A DNA stretch of 64,000 nt from Hormiphora californensis (GCA_020137815.1 CM035360.1:2548078-2612077); one strand, 5' to 3'. Counted from the stretch's first letter, positions 11,301 through 22,400 are shown. The notes: generated from the letters alone by a model not told the origin. A program made the numbers and translations.

Positions 11301-12646
11301 GCTTTTGCAGAGGCCCAGGTGGATAAACTGATCAAGGGGAAACTCGCAGGTACTAATCACGTAGTAAATAATTAGCCAGTAATTAATATGTAATCAACGA
11401 GAAATTAACCGGTATAATTAGACAGTTAGTGCTCGCCATGATATAAAAATACGTCTTGTGTTTTGAATCATTCGCCTTCTCTGAGTCGCATTAAGAAATA
11501 ACCTAAAACCTACGTTTTCTTCCCCATACTAGGACTGATAGAAAAGGAGCTGAGCGCAGGATTTCCTATCAACCTTCCTCCAAGTTTGGAAATCGGAGAA
11601 GCGGAGATCACATATCACGATGGTTATGTGAAAATTGATCTTGGAGGGATTGCCTTTCGACCAAGCGAGCTTGATATTGAGTTTCAATTTGATCTCGACT
11701 GAGGCAAATAAACATGAACCACGATTAAAACATAATATAATGATGATTGGAAACATCAGAAATATGATGCCCCCAAAAAACCTCAAAATAAAAAATGAGA
11801 ACTCTAAATAAATGATGAATGTGATTCAAGATTTGTAAAAACATGATTTTAAAAGTTTCCAAAAAAACTCACTCGGTTTGGTGATATCACGGCCGTATTC
11901 TGGTTTAAAGAAGCCCGCCTTTTCCCACCACTCATACCAGGCGGCCTCAACGAAACCGGGACTATAGCTGGCCGGCATGTCACCTGGAAATGTATAGAGG
12001 TTAAACCCAAAGCAGAACTAGTTTGGGGGGCGGTGGGCAATTCTAGGTTTTCTCAAACCGGTAGTTGTGAATTCTTGTAAAATAAAGACATTCAAAATCA
12101 CCTGACACGTTCTTCTTCTCTCCAACAGGATGATCAAAAGTGTAGGTAGCAGCCACCTTGGCTGTTTTCACAGGTTTCTTTGGTTTGTCCCCTTTAGCTG
12201 CCTGAAAGAAAGTGTTTTTAGAAACATGTACTTTTCTTGACCATCCTGATCTAGATTTAGCTGCCTTGTGTTTTTGGGACCAAGAAATTTTCTTCCCCTA
12301 ACCTATCTCTGCTCCAGTCACCGGGCCTTTTGTTGAGTTGCTCAACAACTGCCCCTGCCCTACAAACTAGATGGAGTTCCCCCCCCCCCCCCCAGTACAG
12401 TAACTAGTCCCCCTTGATCAGTCTCCCTGAGTTTCTCCCAATTATTGGCCCACCTGCTCCGCTTGTTTGGCCTTGAGAGCTTCCTGTTTCTTCTGAAACT
12501 TTTCCATTTTTGCCTGACGGGCAGCTTCCTTCTTCAGCTGAGCGGGAGTTTTCGCTACTGTAGTGGGAAAATAGGTGGTTAGGAATGTGGTTACCATGGT
12601 TACATCGCTCATCGTTACCAAGGTTACCATACATACCGTCAGACAT
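3318..12646 (-). CDS. VARS1: Valyl-tRNA synthetase, N-terminal half (13 exons), with a nested gene
   Basis: Ligates valine to tRNA-Val in translation. Exons, 5' to 3' on the minus strand: 12637-12646, 12454-12557, 12102-12201, 11873-11983, 6054-6156, 5862-5931, 5656-5782, 4958-5072, 4725-4828, 4385-4532, 4040-4244, 3617-3780, 3318-3410. All 13 join in phase, giving about 484 codons. A Lys-rich N-terminal arm is followed by the Rossmann catalytic start with the class I HIGH signature ([10 protein letters not shown]) and [11 protein letters not shown]. Next comes the CP1 editing domain ([31 protein letters not shown]), then [14 protein letters not shown]. The KMSKS loop and anticodon-binding part are absent. 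The last exon ends in a good donor (TG|GTGAGT), so the gene probably continues beyond base 1. Intron 4 (6157-11872) contains the whole BPI-like gene on the other strand. Confidence 0.93.
3466..3533. mobile_element. MITE family A copy 2
   Basis: Ends CTGTCTGGCGCCGCCGAC and ATGGCGCCGCCATACAG, with core CCCATCTGAGCGCACTGAG. Lies downstream of the last visible valyl-tRNA synthetase junction region, inside its intron. Confidence 0.7.
3781..3860 (-). repeat. Duplicated splice acceptor upstream of synthetase exon 12
   Basis: On the minus strand the acceptor CCCATCCCCCTGCAG plus the first part of the exon (GTGGTGCCC, then the bases encoding GMRRFDA) is present twice. The outer copy (from about 3860) reads out of frame into the inner acceptor, so the inner one at 3781 is taken as used. 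Confidence 0.75.
4291..4361. mobile_element. Pogo/Tigger-like MITE, degraded copy
   Basis: Right end reads TAAATCGGGGTCCGACTG followed by TA. The left end is eroded. Relatives at 7172-7227 and 31430-31601 have CAGTCGGACCCCGATTTACC ends. It lies in a valyl-tRNA synthetase intron. Confidence 0.65.
5098..5368. repeat. Two (GA)n tracts in a synthetase intron
   Basis: GA dinucleotide runs at about 5098-5155 and 5308-5368, on either side of a short unique segment, within the intron that also holds the tRNA gene. Confidence 0.9.
5474..5546 (+). tRNA. tRNA-Arg (anticodon TCG)
   Basis: A 73-base cloverleaf. Acceptor GGCCTCG pairs with CGGGGTC with two G-U pairs. The D arm and A box are TGGCCTAATGGC. 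The anticodon stem TCTGA/TCAGA encloses loop CTTCGAA with TCG at 5509-5511. The T arm is GTTCGAGTC with B box GGTTCGAGTCC, and the discriminator base is G. It is intron-less and carries no encoded CCA, as in eukaryotes. It sits on the plus strand inside an intron of the minus-strand valyl-tRNA synthetase gene, between exons 5656-5782 and 4958-5072. Confidence 0.93.
6289..6337. repeat. Short near-perfect hairpin
   Basis: TGACATCTCATTTGCATTAC is followed within two bases by its near-complement GTAATGCCATTGAGATGTCA, making a stem of about 23 bp with two or three mismatches. It lies between a (GAA)-rich stretch and the start of the BPI-like gene. It could be a MITE remnant or a small hairpin RNA; nothing in the sequence decides. 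Confidence 0.6.
6704..11702 (+). CDS. Secreted BPI/LBP/CETP-family (TULIP) lipid-binding protein
   Basis: Thirteen exons: 6704-6865, 7025-7156, 8089-8233, 8414-8543, 8953-9083, 9323-9507, 9685-9898, 10058-10204, 10375-10492, 10762-10859, 10971-11059, 11250-11349, 11533-11702. All join in phase to 606 residues. Residues 1-18 are a signal peptide ([18 protein letters not shown]). The start of the mature chain ([20 protein letters not shown]) and the end ([14 protein letters not shown] ... [14 protein letters not shown]) match the two halves of the BPI fold, which binds lipid A or other lipids. Cys165 and Cys205 are 40 residues apart, the same spacing as the BPI disulfide. Exon 7 adds a Ser/Thr-rich linker with repeated AREQ-type motifs, making the protein longer than the usual 450-490 residues. 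AATAAA occurs at 11707. The gene is nested in intron 4 of valyl-tRNA synthetase, opposite strand. Substrate unknown. Confidence 0.85.
7172..7227. mobile_element. Pogo/Tigger-like MITE, compact palindrome
   Basis: CAGTCGGACCCCGATTTACC at the left and its complement at the right, with only about 16 bases between. It inserted 15 bp downstream of the donor of BPI-like exon 2. Confidence 0.75.
7339..8087 (+). repeat. 15-copy tandem array of an acceptor-plus-exon-start unit
   Basis: A unit of about 49 bp (46 bp in the last two) contains a pyrimidine-rich stretch, TCTCAG or TTTTAG, then GTTGATGTTGGTATCCAAG and GTAACCCCCC. The same acceptor and first 17 bases open the real exon 3 at 8089. Every unit thus looks like an acceptor, a 19-nt potential micro-exon and a donor-like GTAAC or GTACC. 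Units differ mainly in C-run length and in CTCAG versus ATCAG. Confidence 0.9.
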
Positions 12647-12886
12647 GATGAGAGTGGTAGTGTGGAAAGCCCGCCGGAATAACCGAATCACAACTAAATC
12701 CTATACAGAAATCGGGGAAATATTTATTAGCATCGATTAGGTTAGCTAGAGTAACAGGGTTCAGTATATCAAAACAAAATGAATGATGCAAAAAAGTAAA
12801 AACTCGGTTTGCACATTATAACAAGTTCCTAAAAACACAACATTTTTTTCATTTTCTCTCTAGCCATCTACGTGTAAATGTAATTT

Positions 12887-12998
12887 AACCGGGAACCGAC
12901 CGAAACAAGTAAACAACCAATCAGAACTCGTTATTTAGATCACGTGACTGGTTATCAGCCAATCAGGGACCAGTATTTCCTGATCCGGTCAGTTCCTG
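12887..12998. mobile_element. MITE family B copy 2
   Basis: Opposite orientation to copy 1. It has GGGAACCGACCGA at the left, TCAGCCAATCAGGGACCAG in the core and GGTCAGTTCCTG at the right. It lies between the synthetase 5' end and the CTP synthase 3' end. Confidence 0.75.
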
Positions 12999-13123
12999 AA
13001 TTTAATATGGTGTAAACATCACCACTAAATAGGGTTTAAAAACGATGGTGCGTGAAAACGGATTATAAAGAAAGCAATAACATAACACAATATAAACACC
13101 ATGCAGGATAAATGGTGAGGAGG

Positions 13124-13182
13124 CTGTCTGGCGCCGGGGACCCCATCTGAGAATCAAATCAGGGTCTAGCGCCGCCAGACAG
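13124..13182. mobile_element. MITE family A copy 3
   Basis: CTGTCTGGCGCCG at the left, core CCCATCTGAGAATCAAATC, and GCGCCGCCAGACAG at the right. Confidence 0.7.
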
Positions 13183-13257
13183 GGAGCAGGGGAACACATG
13201 GAACAAAACAACCCACAGTAAATAAACCACACAGAACACAATCATCTTTAACATAGC

Positions 13258-13347
13258 ACCTACTCAGAGATAACTCAGAGATAACTCAGAGATAACTCAG
13301 AGATAACTCAGAGATAACTCAGAGATAACTCAGAGATAACTCAGATA
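13258..13347. repeat. 11-bp tandem repeat (AACTCAGAGAT)
   Basis: About eight nearly perfect copies of AACTCAGAGAT immediately downstream of the CTP synthase stop codon, in its presumed 3' UTR. Confidence 0.9.
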
Positions 13348-13411
13348 TAACAATCCTCCTAATTCCAAAACTCTACCTTTCAATCGGTCAAATAAGATGA
13401 CTTTAACAAAC

Positions 13412-16400
13412 CTACTGTTTCCTCTTTTTGCGGGGACGAGGTGTTGCCCTTGTTGCCTGGTTATCACTAATGATAACAACATCATCTTGGTTACCATCCT
13501 GGTTACCTTGGTTACCACTAGCAGCCATGTTACCCTGGCTACTGCTCGCAGTACCAAGCTGAGTAATGGCCACACCAGGCAACTTGCTAACGAAACCTGA
13601 TGTTCCCGTAGCAGAGTAAGCAACAGTAGATGTTCCCGTAGCAACTGTACCCGTAGCAACAGCAATATTACCCATAGCAACGTCAGATGTTCCCGTAGCA
13701 ACGTTATGCGTTCCCTTAGCAACAGTACCCGTAGCAACCGGAACTGTACCCGTAGCAACTGTACCCGTAGCAACAGCTGTTCCTGTAGCAACAGTACCCG
13801 TAGCAACAGCAATCGTTCCCGTAGCAACTGTACCCGTAGCAACAGCAACTGTTCCCGTAGCAGCGTTCTTTGAAACAGGTCGGGGGCGGCCTAGTCAATC
13901 CGCCTTCTCGTTATCCTCCTCATCACTCGATACTGATGGGGGGATTTGGAGTCAAGTCTATCCGCGTTCTTTGGGTTCGGTATAGTTGCTTTTAAACCAA
14001 CAAAACATGCTACAAAAAACAGCTCCAACCCACTCAAAACACAGCCCTGTGTAAAACATGCTTACTTGAAACTCTCTAGTACTTGCAGGCTAAAGCAATA
14101 CCTATCTTGGTGGATTTGTTATACTGTTCACTGGTGCTCCTCCACCTTTTCCTCTTTTCAATGGGAAACTTTAGGTAGGAATCTAGCTGACCTGATATCA
14201 TGGGAAGCACAGAGATTTAGCTAATTAGAATAATAATAATAATAATAATAATAACTATGTTTATATTCCGCCCATATCCGACAGGGACAGAGCAGCGGAA
14301 CTGCTACTGTCACTGAAGGATGATCTGAACGGTTAATATACTGGTAAGACCTCGCAAACTTATCCCTAATAGAACAAAAAATAATAAAGAAAAAATACAC
14401 CGGCTCACATTACTATCGGCTCACATAACTATCGAGGTGACTGAAAACATAACAGACTGAGTTAGAGTCCTGGAACTCTAAAAATTGATGTAAAAGTCCG
14501 TAGATTAGAAACACAGAAAAACACTCGTGCTATGAAAAACCCCAATATATGCTTCACACTTCTGCTCGCCACGAGCTATAATACAGAAAAACAATTAAAA
14601 ACGGGTACCAGCCAGAGCACATACCTCAGCAAGAAGGAGAGTGTTAAGAGGACAGTCCAGTCTCACCAAAAGCCTCAGTGAAAAGACTAGTCTTGAGCTT
14701 AGACTTGAAAGATTCCACAGACTCAACAGCTCTCAGATCAAGGGGAAGCCCATTCCAGACTTCAGGCAGGTAAACCGACGGACGTCTTCTTCTCAACTTG
14801 GAAGTCGCATTGACACTTGATAGCTTAGGGTACTTCAGCTTGAGGCCATCAGGCCAAGCATTTCCTCTAGTAGCCCGGATCACATGAAGTCCATCATCAA
14901 CAGGGACCTGATCTTGCAGGTAGTCAGGGGCCAATCCATGTACAATCTTGTACGCCATGAGGCATGCTTTGAACGTAACTCGTTGTTCCACAGGAAGAAC
15001 ATGCAACTCTTTCAAGTATGGCATGTAGGTGTCTTGGTGACCGTATAGGCCATAAACAAATCTGACACACGAGTTCAAGACTCTCTGAAGGCTGTTGAGA
15101 AGCTTCTTAGGTAAGCCATGGTAAAGGACATTACAATAATCCAATCTTGAAATGATGAGCTGCTTAACAAGGAGTATCTTGGTCGATTTATCCAGACATC
15201 GGTTTACTTGCCATAGATTCTTCAAAAGCAAACCACATTGTTTCTTAACACTGTTGATTTGTCTCTCCATTGAGAGGTTGCTATCAAGGAACACTCCTAA
15301 TTAAGAATTATAATTACTAGGGCTAATTAGAATCATTTTACCTGTACTGATGCAGCCAGTATAGCGAGCTACCAAATACAAACCCTAGTTTATTGGTCAT
15401 ATATCCTACCTGATGCAGCTAGGATGAGGCCCATATATGGTGGTGATGGTCGGAGGGGTCTGGTAGTATACTCCGGATGGAACTGAACCCCCACATAGTA
15501 GGGATGGCCATCTTTACCGGTCAGATCGAATGCCTTCATACGATGTCCGTCAACAGCAACAAAGCGCATCCCCGCATCTTCAAGTTGTTTAGTAAACTCT
15601 GGATTCACTTCGTATCTGGTAAGAAAGGTATGAAGGAGATGGTAATTGATATGGGGAGTAATATAATGCTTTCTATCTGGCAAGAAGTTAGAAAGATTTC
15701 TGGCGGCGCCAGATCCCAGTTTGATTCTCGACTTTGTGCTCAGATGGGGTCAGCAGCGCCAGATAGTAGATAAAAGGGGGAGCTGGAGGGACAGGCTTTG
15801 AAAAGGAACAACAACCCATGGCGGATGGCCACTCCATGGGAACAATAATACCTGTTTCTAAAGCTATTATACCTGTGCCTGTGCCTCTCGTATGCAAACT
15901 CCTTATTCCCATATAGCTGCTTCAGCACGCTCTGACCCCCTTGGAAGTCAAAACGGCGAGATCCCAGTAACATTGTTCCACCCAGCTGACCCTGGTTGTG
16001 CTCTGGCATGTCAATAATCACAACGTTTTCTGAAACGGGGACGGGGTTAGGAGAGATGATGAAGAAGGGTTGCCTTGTTCGACCATCTCTCTCTCTCTCT
16101 CCGGAGAAGGGTTAGAACATAACATGGAGATTGGAGAAAGGAAAAGAAATGTAACTTTGTTTTCTGAATTGTACCTGACTCAATGTTTTCCATTTCACCA
16201 CTCTTAGCATCCTTGATCCCGCAGACGTGCCGAGCATACTCAATTACAGCAAGTTGGAATCCAAAACATACACCCAACATTGGAATCTGGCGGAGGGAGG
16301 TTGTTACTCAACAAGATTGAAGATTGATGATCAGGGAGGGAGGATTAGGGATCTTGGAGGTAGAATGACAAACAGAAAAAAAGAAAGGAACCACTTCTAT

Positions 16401-19400
16401 TACCTTCTTCTCTCGGCACCATTTTGCTGCAGCCATCTTTCCCTCCGTTCCCCGGTGACCGAACCCCCCGGGGATAATGACCCCGCTAGCGCTACACAAC
16501 TTGTGCCACGCGGAATGGTATCGGGTTGGATCAACGTGCATTATCTCTTCCTGGGAAAGTGTTCATTCAAACATCCCTCAAACATACATTATTTAGTTAG
16601 GGTAGCGACTGGCTATTTGAAACAGTTTTTCACTTTTTTCCCTTGCCTGCCCACAAATCAAGTCGAACCCAAATTCTTTTGACCTTGTGTTACCGAGACA
16701 GTCCCTGGGTAGTTTTTTGGGTGGTTGGAGATGTCTCATTTTGTCTTCCGGGGTCAGGGTCACGTGATATCTATCCAAATTTGGTGTTTCAATTTACCCG
16801 CCTCGGTCTGCTAATTTGAAACACCCGTATCTCCCTCAATTTCTCCACGAAACCAAAATTTTTGACATTGAATAGTTAGAAAAGGGTTGTGCAGAGCCAT
16901 TCCATGTCTGAAATCTGAATTTTGTTGAACGTGCTTGGTGCAATGACCTTTTCCAAAAACTGTTTCAAATTAGCAGGAAAACAGTTTTTGCCTCATATTC
17001 GGCCAACTTTTGGCGGAAATGACTCAAATCATAGTTTATATCCTGCCTCATGCTCATATTGAACAACAAAAATTTCGACAATCCAATCGGAGAAAATTGT
17101 TTCAAATAGCCCTCCTCAGTGTTTCAAGTTACCAGACTCTCTTCACTGTGCTACAGCACACACACGACACCAATCAGAGAGCAAATAACGCGCATTTGTT
17201 TCAAATAACCAGAGCACGTGTTTCAAGTTAGCAGACACTGTTTCAAGTTAGCAGGCGTTTCAAATTGCCAGTCGCTACCCTATTTAGTTAGCACTATTAT
17301 TTTGGATGAAAATACGACTCCATAATACAGTAAGCTGACAACTATTTACTGGGATTGAGAGTTTATAGTAAGATCTATTTACCTCTAAGTCCTCACTCTC
17401 GACCATATCAATAGTTAGTTTTCTGTTGCAGTGAAGAGCAGCATGGTGAAGGGCTTTGTTAACACTAGCATACGCATCAGACAGCTTGGTATACTTGCCC
17501 ACCAGACAGATTCTGATCTGAAAAGAAGAAATATAACCACTTTGATGACTTAATACCACCATCATGATTGGAGTGAAATCAGCAAAAACAGCTACTGGAT
17601 CCCAAAAGAAAGAATAGTATTCATCTGTCCAGCTCGCGATAGCCAGGTATTGATTTACTCACAGGATCCATGTTTTTATCGTACAAGTCGGCCAGTTCAT
17701 ACCACTTCCTCAACATCTTAGTTGGCTGCTCAGGTACGGGTAGTTTCAGTTGTTCCGAGATAAGGGCTATCATTGGCCGCAGCAGAATTGGAACTCTGTG
17801 GGTGAGTTGTATTGTTCGTTATCTTGATAATGGCAGAATAGGGCATGAAGCGTATCAAGTGCGAGGGTGAAGTTCATGACTGCCATCCGAGACTCGACAG
17901 TTAAAAAAGGGGGAGATAATATTGTTTAAAAGGGGGTATACAGGGTGTGAACTGCATGTCGTGTTTGCTAGTCGCGAGCGCGCTTGCGAGACAAGCAAAC
18001 ACGTCAAGGTTCATTAACAAGCATGCTGCTCAGTCATTTTAGATTTAATACACAATGTAAGTATACCATGTAATAGGTGAGACTCTTGCCGTCACCCTCG
18101 TTCAAGTCCCGTGAAAAACGGAGCAGTACACGCAAACTGATGCCCATTTTCCTCGCGTGACCCCGATTCAGCAGTTTGAGACACCAACTCTTTAGGGGGC
18201 CATATCTCAGGAACCAGACAAGATAGGAAAAATCGCCGTCTAACGAGGCGTACAGTTTTTAATCTAGTTTACCACTGTACCGGCCGTTTCACTCTCCGAC
18301 CTAAAACAAAAATCGCAACCCCACAAAACTTCAAAATAATGAAATTCGCATCTCGCATGTCGTGTTGCATGTCGTGTTGCATGTCGTGTCATGTTATTGA
18401 CGCGCTCGCGTTCAACTCTCACACAGCAGCTGCAGAACATGGCGGGAAACATCGAGGAGTAGAGAGAGGGTCGGTGCCGAATCAAATATTTCTTGATCTT
18501 GATCTACTCCATCTCTCAGCTATCCTACCCCTCATCAACTCGATCTCTCAGCTACCCTACCCCTCATCTACTCCATCTTTCAGCTACCCTACCACTCATC
18601 TACTCCATCTTTCAGCTACCCTACCCCTTATCTAGTCCATCTCTCAGCTACCCTACTCCTCATCTACTCCATCTCTCAGCTTCCCTATTAGGGAAGCATA
18701 GAGATGGAAACGATTAGGGTTAGGGAATCCCTATCCATAATCGTTTCCATCTCTATGCTTCCCTAGCCCTCATAAACTCCATCTTTCAGCTACCCTACCC
18801 CTAATCTAGTCCATCTCTCCGCTACCCTACTCCTCATCTACTCCATCTCTCAGCTACCCTACCTCCCATTTACTCCATCTCTCAGCTACCCTACCTCCCA
18901 TTTACTCCATCTCTCAGCTTCCCTACCTCCCATTTACTCCATCTCTCAGCTTACCTACCTCCCATTTACTCCATATCTCAGCTTCCCTACCTGCCATTTA
19001 CTCCATCTCTCAGATACCCTACCTCCCATTTACTCCATCTCTCAGCTTACCTACCTCCCATTTACTCCATCTCTCAGCTTCCCTACCTCCTATTTACTCC
19101 ATCCCTCAGCTTCCCTACCTCCCATTTACTCTATCTCTCAGCTACCCTACCACCCATTTACTCCATCTCTCAGCTTTCCTACCTCCCATTTACTCCATCT
19201 CTCAGCTTCCCTACCTCCCATTTACTCCATCTCTCAGCTTCCCTACCTCCCATTTACTCCATCTCTCAGGGGTAGGAATGTTAGGATAAATGAGAGATGG
19301 AGTAAATGGGAGGTAGGGAAGCTGAGAGATGGAGTAAATGGGAGGTAGGGAAGCTGAGAGAAGGAGTAAATGGGAGGTAGGGAAGCTGAGAGAAAGAGTA

Positions 19401-22400
19401 AATGGGAGGTAGGGAAGGTAAGCGATGGAGTAAATGGGAGGTAGGGAAGCTGAAAGATGGAGTAAATGGGAGGTAGGGAAGCTGAGAGATGGAGTAAATG
19501 GGAGGTAGGGTAGCTGAGAGATGGAGTAAATGGGAGGTAGGGAAGTTGAGAGATGGAGTAAATGGGAGGTAGGGAAGCTGAGGGATGGAGTAAATGGGAG
19601 GTAGGGAAGCTGAGAGATGGAGTAAATGGGAGGTAGGGAAGCTGAGGGATGGAGTAAATGGGAGGTAGGGAAGCTGAGAGATGGGAGTAAATGGGAGGTA
19701 GGGTAGCTGATAGATGGAGTGAATGGGAGGTTGGGTAGCTGAGAGATGGAGTAAATGGGAGGTAGGGAAGCTGAGAGATGGAGTAAATGGGAGGTAGGGA
19801 AGCTGAGAGATGGAGTAAATGGGAGGTAGGTAAGCTGAGAGATGGAGTAAATGGGAGGTAGGGTATCTGAAAGATGGAGTAAATGGGAGGTAGGGAAGCT
19901 GAGATATGGAGTAAATGGGAGGTAGGGTAGCTGAGAGATGGAGTAAATGGGAGGTAGGGAAGCTGAGAGATGGAGTAAATGGGAGGTAGGGAAGCTGAGA
20001 GATGGAGTAAATGGGAGGTAGGGTAGCTGATAGATGGAGTGAATGGGAGGTTGGGTAGCTGAGAGATGGAGTAAATGGGAGGTAGGGAAGCTGAGAGATG
20101 GAGTAAATGGGAGGTAGGGAAGCTGAGAGATGGAGTAAATGGGAGGTAGGTAAGCTGAGAGATGGAGTAAATGGGAGGTAGGGTAGCTGAGAGATGGAGT
20201 AAATGGGAGGTAGGGTAGCTGAGAGATGGAGTAGATGAGGAGTAGGGTAGCGGAGAGATGGACTAGATTAGGGGTAGGGTAGCTGAAAGATGGAGTTTAT
20301 GAGGGCTAGGGAAGCATAGAGATGGAAACGATTATGGATAGGGATTCCCTACCCCTAATCGTTTCCATCTCTATGCTTCCCTAATAGGGAAGCTGAGAGA
20401 TGGAGTAGATGAGGAGTAGGGTAGCTGAGAGATGGACTAGATAAGGGGTAGGGAAGCTGAGAGATGGAGTAAATGGGAGGTAGGGAAGCTGAGAGATGGA
20501 GTAAATGGGAGGTAGGTAAGCTGAGAGATGGAGTAAATGGGAGGTAGGGTAGCTGAGAGATGGAGTAAATGGGAGGTAGGGTAGCTGAGAGATGGAGTAG
20601 ATGAGGAGTAGGGTAGCGGAGAGATGGACTAGATTAGGGGTAGGGTAGCTGAAAGATGGAGTTTATGAGGGCTAGGGAAGCATAGAGATGGAAACGATTA
20701 TGGATAGGGATTCCCTACCCCTAATCGTTTCCATCTCTATGCTTCCCTAATAGGGAAGCTGAGAGATGGAGTAGATGAGGAGTAGGGTAGCTGAGAGATG
20801 GACTAGATAAGGGGTAGGGTAGCTGAAAGATGGAGTAGATGAGTGGTAGGGTAGCTGAAAGATGGAGTAGATGAGGGGTAGGGTAGCTGAGAGATCGAGT
20901 TGATGAGGGGTAGGATAGCTGAGAGATGGAGTAGATCAAGATCAAGAAATATTTGATTCGGCACCGACCCTCTCTCTACTCCTCGATGTTTCCCGCCATG
21001 TTCTGCAGCTGCTGTGTGAGAGTTGAACGCGAGCGCGTCAATAACATGACACGACATGCAACACGACATGCAACACGACATGCGAGATGCGAATTTCATT
21101 ATTTTGAAGTTTTGTGGGGTTGCGATTTTTGTTTTAGGTCGGAGAGTGAAACGGCCGGTACAGTGGTAAACTAGATTAAAAACTGTACGCCTCGTTAGAC
21201 GGCGATTTTTCCTATCTTGTCTGGTTCCTGAGATATGGCCCCCTAAAGAGTTGGTGTCTCAAACTGCTGAATCGGGGTCACGCGAGGAAAATGGGGGGGG
21301 GGGGGCGGCTGAAGTTTTTGAAGTTTTTGAAGTCAACTTCAAAAACTTCAAAGAGAAACTTAGGTTGGAAAACTTCAAAAACTTCAAAAACTTCAAAAAC
21401 TCATATCTCCTTAACCGTTGGAGATAGACCCTATGTTGCTTCATAACTCTTATATAAACTTGCATATTTCGAACAAGATACACCCCTTTAAAAAGCCTAT
21501 AGTCACTCATAAACCATTAAAACTGATCTAGCCCAAAAAAAGTCATGCGCACACACAAAATTATGAAAATATCCCATTATCCCTCGAATTAGATGAGGTG
21601 GAGACTTCATTTTGGCACGTACCCCCACTAACTCGAGGCCGCTGATGATTTTGGTGTCCATATTTTTTTCACTACTCCCTTCATAAAAAATTTGCGTTTT
21701 GTAAAACTTGCAAAAAGGGTGTGGCCCCAAAAAAAATTTTGAAAATTTACTTTATAATTTTTAAACACTTTCTTAGCATTTTCTAGGCAATTTTTTGAGT
21801 TATAGAATGAAAATAAAATCGGTTTTTACAAAAAAATTATATTTTTTACACCAAATTGTGCCATGGATTTCATGGCTAGGAATCATTGTAAATATCCTAA
21901 TTTGTGGTAGAAAAAGGGCAGACAAGGACGGATAACTTTGCCACAATATGTATCAAGTATGAAACTAACCTAAACAAGTGTAATAATAGTCATTGATAGC
22001 ATATAAAAGTATTTTAGAGTTTTTGAAGTTTTTGAAGTCAACTTCAAAAACTTCAAAAACTCAAAAAGTAGGGTGGAAAACTTCAAACTTCAGCCGGCCC
22101 CCCCCCCCCCCCCCAGGAAAATGGGCATCAGTTTGCGTGTACTGCTCCGTTTTTCACGGGACTTGAACGAGGGTGACGGCAAGAGTCTCACCTATTACAT
22201 GGTATACTTACATTGTGTATTAAATCTAAAATGACTGAGCAGCATGCTTGTTAATGAACCTTGACGTGTTTGCTTGTCTCGCAAGCGCGCTCGCGACTAG
22301 CAAACACGACATGCAGTTCACACCCTGGTATAATTGTGTTAAAATACTCACCGATACAGATTAGAAACATCATAAACGTTGATAACTTTTGAGTTTTTAA

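Larger units (their letters stand above)
17941..22327. mobile_element. Foldback element 1: 4.4-kb palindrome
   Basis: The outer 12 bases CAGGGTGTGAAC at 17941 are mirrored at 22316-22327, and the inversion holds for more than 700 bp inward. Frames within the arms (18264-18717 and 20721-21174) translate identically, so the arms are almost unchanged. The flanks are GTATA at 17936-17940 and 22328-22332, a 5-bp target-site duplication. The centre (about 19268-19290) joins minisatellites running in opposite directions. No transposase frame was seen. The element lies in CTP synthase intron 6. Confidence 0.9.

Noticed and set aside
12646-12691. GTG at 12691 as the definite start of valyl-tRNA synthetase
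   Set aside because: A non-AUG start is possible for a mitochondrial form but cannot be shown from sequence; the annotated start is the ATG at 12646.
13330-13848. 172-residue Leu/Arg-rich frame on the minus strand
   Set aside because: It is an out-of-frame reading of the CTP synthase tail minisatellite; the spliced CTP synthase frame explains the sequence.
18264-21174. Paired frames in foldback 1 beginning MKFASRMSC and similar
   Set aside because: They occur as mirror copies in the palindrome arms, consist of short repeats and minisatellite, and match no protein I know.
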